From contig JBGAQX010000041.1 of NCBI GenBank assembly GCA_044220545.1, positions 1-27,457 on the forward strand: a stretch of DNA of 27,457 nucleotides, read 5' to 3'. The stretch comes from Fen-999 sp044220545. Lineage in GTDB: Bacteria > Pseudomonadota > Gammaproteobacteria > Burkholderiales > Rhodocyclaceae. The notes beneath the pieces were generated by a model. That model was not told the DNA's origin and made no database searches. It saw nothing but the letters and a program-made list of their open reading frames with translations. The translations under genes and the position numbers were made by a program. Of the stretch, positions 24,040 to 27,457 are shown in pieces (within the stretch, counting starts at the first letter, position 1; each line of letters opens with the position of its first letter).

Positions 24040-24060
24040 CCCCCTTCCAGAGGAAGGGGG
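24040..24060. repeat. 9-bp perfect hairpin in the hypD-hypE gap
   Basis: CCCCCTTCC (24040-24048) and GGAAGGGGG (24052-24060) pair around a 3-nt loop. It sits in the only sizeable gap (72 bp) among the hypF-hypX genes. It resembles dispersed GC-rich REP-like elements. In the mRNA it could cause processing or shield the upstream message, or it may be a neutral insertion. Confidence 0.65.
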
Positions 24061-24092
24061 TGATGGTTGTTCGCGGGCCAAGCCCGCTCCAT

Positions 24093-25226
24093 TCAGTTGG
24101 TCGCGGCATCCTTGTAGCGGCCGTAAGTGTAATGGGCCGCACAGGCGCCCTCGGAAGACACCATGCACGATCCGATCGGGTTCTCCGGCGTGCACACGGT
24201 GCCGAACAACTTGCAGTCCTGCGGCCTTTTCACGCCGCGCAGGATGGCGCCGCATTCGCAGGCCTTGTTGTCGGCGACGCTGCGGTAGCCGAGCGGGAAA
24301 CGCAATTCGGCATCGAAGCGCGAATATTCGTGGCGGATCTTCAGCGCCGAATACGGCACCAGACCGAGGCCGCGCCATTCGAATTCGCGGCGCAGTTCGA
24401 AGATCTCCGAAACGAGGTTCTGCGCCTTGAGGTTGCCGTCGCGCGAGACGGCGCGCGAGAACTCGTTCTCGACCTCGGCACGGCCCTCGTTGACCTGGCG
24501 CACCAGCATCAGGATCGCCTGCATCACGTCGAGCGGCTCGAAACCGGCGATCACCACCGGCTTCCTGAACTCCTCGGCGAAGAATTCGTAGGGCGCGTAG
24601 CCGATCACCGTGGACACGTGGGCCGGGCCGATGAAGCCGTCGAGCGGCACGGTGCCCAACTCGCGCACTTCGGGCGATTCGAGGATGTTGCTGATCGCCG
24701 AGGGCGTCAGCACGTGGCAGCAGAGCACCGAAAAGTTGTCGAGCCCGAGCGCCGCCGCCTGCTTGATGACCACCGCGGTCGGCGGCGTGGTGGTCTCGAA
24801 ACCGATGGCGAAGAACACCACCTGGCGGCCGGGATTGTCCTGGGCGATCTTCAGGGCGTCGGCACTCGAATAAACCATGCGCACATCCCCTCCCCGCGCC
24901 TTGGCCTTCATCAGCGACAGGCCATCGGAAGCCGGCACGCGCAGGCAGTCGCCGTAAGTACATAGGATCACGCCGTGGCGCAGCGCCAGTTCGATGGCCA
25001 TGTCCACCCGGCCGATCGGCAGCACGCAGACCGGGCAGCCCGGCCCGTGCACCATGCGCACGTTGGCCGGCAGCAGGTCGGTGACGCCGTAGCGGGAGAT
25101 CGCGTGCGTGTGCCCACCGCAGAACTCCATGAAGCTGTAGCGGCGCGCCGGATCGGCCTCGGCGGCGATGGTCGCCGCCAGTCCCCTGGCCAGGCGGCCG
25201 TCGCGGAACTCGTCGACGAACTTCAT
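24093..25226 (-). CDS. hypD: Hydrogenase maturation protein HypD
   Basis: HypD is the iron-sulfur scaffold that, with HypC, carries iron while the CN and CO ligands are added. The 377-aa protein has MKFVDEFRDGRL, the CGGHTH motif (36-41), GPGCPVC, GFETTTP and the C-terminal cysteine cluster for the [4Fe-4S] centre (CECGAILRG, DCKLFGTVCTPENPIGSCM, EGACAAHYTYGRY). All conserved cysteines appear present. The start ATG 25226 overlaps the hypC stop by 4 bp (ATGA). A longer frame to 25460 is only the hypC shadow. Confidence 0.96.
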   Translation of the reverse strand: MKFVDEFRDGRLARGLAATIAAEADPARRYSFMEFCGGHTHAISRYGVTDLLPANVRMVHGPGCPVCVLPIGRVDMAIELALRHGVILCTYGDCLRVPASDGLSLMKAKARGGDVRMVYSSADALKIAQDNPGRQVVFFAIGFETTTPPTAVVIKQAAALGLDNFSVLCCHVLTPSAISNILESPEVRELGTVPLDGFIGPAHVSTVIGYAPYEFFAEEFRKPVVIAGFEPLDVMQAILMLVRQVNEGRAEVENEFSRAVSRDGNLKAQNLVSEIFELRREFEWRGLGLVPYSALKIRHEYSRFDAELRFPLGYRSVADNKACECGAILRGVKRPQDCKLFGTVCTPENPIGSCMVSSEGACAAHYTYGRYKDAATN

Positions 25227-25462
25227 TGCTGGGCTTGTTCCTGGGCCTGTTGACCCATTTGCGCGAACAGCGCCAGGGTCCGCTCCGCCTCCTCGGGATC
25301 GAGCTTGTTCAGCGCATAGCCGACATGGACGATCACATAGTCGCCGACCGCCACGTCGTCGACCAGGGCCAGCGACACATCCTTGCGCACGCCGCCCAGA
25401 TCGACCACCGCCTGATCGCCCTCGAGGATTTCCGCGACACGCGCGGGTATGGCCAGACACAT
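25223..25462 (-). CDS. hypC: Hydrogenase maturation chaperone HypC
   Basis: HypC is a small chaperone that binds HypD and then the hydrogenase large subunit, delivering the Fe(CN)2CO unit. The 79-aa protein starts MCLAIPARV with the essential C2, has the beta-barrel core (VVDLGGVRKDVSLALVDDVA, GDYVIVHVGYALNKLD) and ends in a Gln-rich tail (QMGQQAQEQAQQ). It begins 2 bp after hypF and overlaps hypD by 4 bp, so it is tightly coupled to both. Confidence 0.96.
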   Translation of the reverse strand: MCLAIPARVAEILEGDQAVVDLGGVRKDVSLALVDDVAVGDYVIVHVGYALNKLDPEEAERTLALFAQMGQQAQEQAQQ

Positions 25463-25464
25463 GT

Positions 25465-27457
25465 TCAGTACTCCGTTTGCAAAGCTACCCAGGCCTGGCC
25501 GAGGCTCAAACCGCCGTCGTTGGGCGGCACCTGCCGCGCCGCCAGCACCTTCAATCCCGCCCGAGCCAATCGCTGTTCGATGTCCGCCGACAACAGCCGG
25601 TTGAGGAAGCAGCCGCCGCCCAACGCCACGGCATCGATCTTCTCACGTTCGGCGGCGGCCAATGCCCATTCCGCCAACGCGGCCGCCAGGGTCGCGTGGA
25701 ACAGCGCCGCCGCGCGACCCGCATCCGTCGAGCCTGAGATTGCGGAGAGCAGCGGCCGCAGGGACAGCGTGCCGCCCGTGTCGGCAGTCCAGCCGCCGGC
25801 GAGCGGCGCCACCGGGCCGTGCGCCTCATTCCATCCCGCCGCCAGGCCTTCGAGCAGCATCGCCGCCTGGCCTTCGAAGGCCATCACCGGCCTGACACCG
25901 AGCAGGCCCGCCGCCGCGTCGAACCAGCGGCCGCAGCTCGACGTGGTCGGGCAGTTCGTATTGCGTTCGAGCATCCGCCGTATCGTCGTCGCGCCTGCCT
26001 GATTGGCGTAACGCGTTTCGATTTCGCCGTCGCGCCCGAGCAGGTGCAACGCCGCCGCGCCCATGCGCCAGGGCTCGCGCGCGGCGCGGTCGCCGCCGGG
26101 TAAAGGAATCCCTTCCAGATGACCGAGCCGGGAGCACTCCGCGCCCGAATCTGCGTCCCCCACGCGCAACAGCTCGCCACCCCACGCCCGACCATCCGTG
26201 CCAAGACCGACACCGTCGAGCGCCAGGCCAAGCACCGGGCCATGGTGGCCATGTTCGGCGAGCACCGCGGCGATGTGGGCATGGTGGTGCTGTACCGCCA
26301 GCGCCGGAATGCCCCGCTCCGCCGCGAGCCGGACCGCGAGGCGCGTCGAGGCGAAATCCGGATGCAGGTCGTGCACGATGATCGCCGGCTCGACTTCGAG
26401 GATGCCGAGCAGATGCGCGACGGTCTCTTCGAGGAAGCCGACGGTCGCGGCATTATCGAGATCGCCGACGTGCTGCGAGACGAAGGCCTCGCTGACGTTT
26501 CCACTTGGGCGCGTGACGCAGACGGTGTTCTTGTACCAGCCGCCCAGCGCCAGGACCGACGGCCCGGACCTGGCGAGCTTGATCGGCCGCGGCGTGTAGC
26601 CGCGCGCGCGGCGGATCAACTGAGTGGCCGTCCGCACGCTGTCGTCGCAGCGGATCAGGATGTCGCGGTCGTGGTCGAGGATCGCGTCGGCAATACCCGA
26701 GAGGCGCCGCAATGCTTCTTCGTTGCCGATCACCAGCGGCTCGCCGCCGGGATTGGCGCTGGTCATCACCAGCGCCAGCTGCGGCGCGTCGTGGAAGAAC
26801 AGGTGTTGCAACGGCGTATAGGGCAGCATGGCGCCAAGAAAAGTCAGCCGTGGTGACACGCCGCCTAGCGCGTCGTCGGCACCCGGCAGCTTGGTCACCA
26901 GCACCACGGGACGCTCGCGCGATTCGAGCAGCGCGATCTCGTCTTCACTCGGCGTCGCGAACCGGGCGAGACTCGCGATGTCAGCCACCATCACCGCGAA
27001 GGGCTTCTCCTCGCGCGCCTTGCGCTCGCGCAGCGTGGCGACTGCCTCGGCGTTGGTCGCATCGCAGGCCAGGTGGAAGCCGCCCAGCCCCTTGATGGCG
27101 ACGATGGCCCCGGACTTTAGCCGCCGCAGCGCTTCGGCGACGGGATCGCCTGCGATGCCCTTGCCCCGCATGTCGCGCAAGCGCAGTTGCGGGCCGCATA
27201 CGGGGCAGCAGGTGGTCTCGGCGTGGAAGCGGCGATCTGCGGGATTGCGGTATTCGCGCTCGCACTCTGGACAAAGCGGAAAAGGCGCCAGGCTGGTCTG
27301 CGGCCGGTCGTAGGGCAACGATCGCGTCACCGTATAGCGCGGCCCGCAATGGGTGCAGGTGATGAAGGCGTGGCGCCAGCGTCGCCCGTTCGGGTCGAAC
27401 ATCTCGGCCAGGCAATCAGCGCAGACGGCGGTGTCGTGGCCGATGGCTGTCGACGCG
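25465..27457 (-). CDS. hypF: Carbamoyltransferase HypF (5' end outside window)
   Basis: HypF uses carbamoyl phosphate and ATP to carbamoylate the C-terminal cysteine of HypE. The visible 663 residues begin within the first zinc finger. On the minus strand the frame stays open to the window edge and reads GHDTAVCADCLAEMFDP, so the methionine at 27402 is internal. Two C-x2-C-x18-C-x2-C fingers are seen (CADC...CTHC, CPEC...CPVC). A YrdC-like domain follows (LKSGAIVAIKGLGGFHLACD, REEKPFAVMV), then the Kae1-like domain with QHHHAHIAAVLAEHG and VALGGGCFLNRLL. The missing part is the acylphosphatase domain of about 90 residues and the lead-in. Nothing visible is broken. It is the first visible gene of the hyp operon, probably preceded by hypA and hypB. 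Confidence 0.95.
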   Translation of the reverse strand, partial: ASTAIGHDTAVCADCLAEMFDPNGRRWRHAFITCTHCGPRYTVTRSLPYDRPQTSLAPFPLCPECEREYRNPADRRFHAETTCCPVCGPQLRLRDMRGKGIAGDPVAEALRRLKSGAIVAIKGLGGFHLACDATNAEAVATLRERKAREEKPFAVMVADIASLARFATPSEDEIALLESRERPVVLVTKLPGADDALGGVSPRLTFLGAMLPYTPLQHLFFHDAPQLALVMTSANPGGEPLVIGNEEALRRLSGIADAILDHDRDILIRCDDSVRTATQLIRRARGYTPRPIKLARSGPSVLALGGWYKNTVCVTRPSGNVSEAFVSQHVGDLDNAATVGFLEETVAHLLGILEVEPAIIVHDLHPDFASTRLAVRLAAERGIPALAVQHHHAHIAAVLAEHGHHGPVLGLALDGVGLGTDGRAWGGELLRVGDADSGAECSRLGHLEGIPLPGGDRAAREPWRMGAAALHLLGRDGEIETRYANQAGATTIRRMLERNTNCPTTSSCGRWFDAAAGLLGVRPVMAFEGQAAMLLEGLAAGWNEAHGPVAPLAGGWTADTGGTLSLRPLLSAISGSTDAGRAAALFHATLAAALAEWALAAAEREKIDAVALGGGCFLNRLLSADIEQRLARAGLKVLAARQVPPNDGGLSLGQAWVALQTEY

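Noticed and set aside
27400..27402. Methionine at 27402 as the start of hypF.
   Set aside because: The frame remains open to the window end and encodes the first half of the first zinc finger, so this Met is internal.

Overview
The window is GC-rich, densely coded bacterial chromosome that looks betaproteobacterial, perhaps Rhodocyclales. The reasons are a hypF-hypC-hypD-hypE-hypX hydrogenase maturation order like that of Cupriavidus-type aerobic hydrogenases, an OmpP1/FadL porin, a YigI-type thioesterase, and large c-di-GMP proteins. This placement comes from gene content and family knowledge, not from a marker gene.

Region 1 (about 109-11862, all + strand) is a defence island built around one type I restriction-modification system whose parts are spread out. 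hsdR and hsdS overlap at the left end, while hsdM lies about 6.2 kb downstream of hsdS. Between them lie an unrecognised 293-aa gene, an Mrr-type endonuclease, an AlbA_2/ATPase-like protein coupled to a membrane-anchored NERD nuclease, a winged-helix protein, and a MntA-like nucleotidyltransferase with its own DNA-binding domain plus a HEPN protein (a toxin-antitoxin type pair). hsdM starts inside the stop codon of the HEPN gene. Two gene scars sit in the gaps: a second copy of an HsdS C-terminus (6162-6209) and a fragment matching the N-terminus of HsdM (9287-9317). They suggest the island was assembled by repeated recombination inside a type I locus. The non-coding DNA carries a 24-bp perfect palindrome, a pair of inverted 16-mers bracketing a putative promoter, and twin 17-bp palindromes 21 bp apart placed in the promoter of the nucleotidyltransferase gene.

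Region 2 (11899-14930, - strand) is housekeeping: a YigI-like acyl-CoA thioesterase overlapping the end of glycogen phosphorylase. Region 3 (15145-16524, + strand) is an outer-membrane FadL/OmpP1 porin, diverging from glgP and converging on Region 4 with a GC-rich hairpin between them.

Region 4 (16576-20222, - strand) has two c-di-GMP genes: a membrane PAS-GGDEF-EAL protein and an EAL protein with a C-terminal zinc-binding CZB domain.

Region 5 (20406-27457, - strand, running off the right end) is a tight operon for [NiFe]-hydrogenase maturation: hypF (5' end outside the window), hypC, hypD, hypE, hypX, an unknown 106-aa gene and nikR. HypF and HypE make the cyanide ligands, HypC and HypD assemble the Fe(CN)2(CO) group, HypX makes CO, and NikR senses nickel. 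hypA, hypB and the hydrogenase structural genes are not seen and probably lie beyond the right edge.
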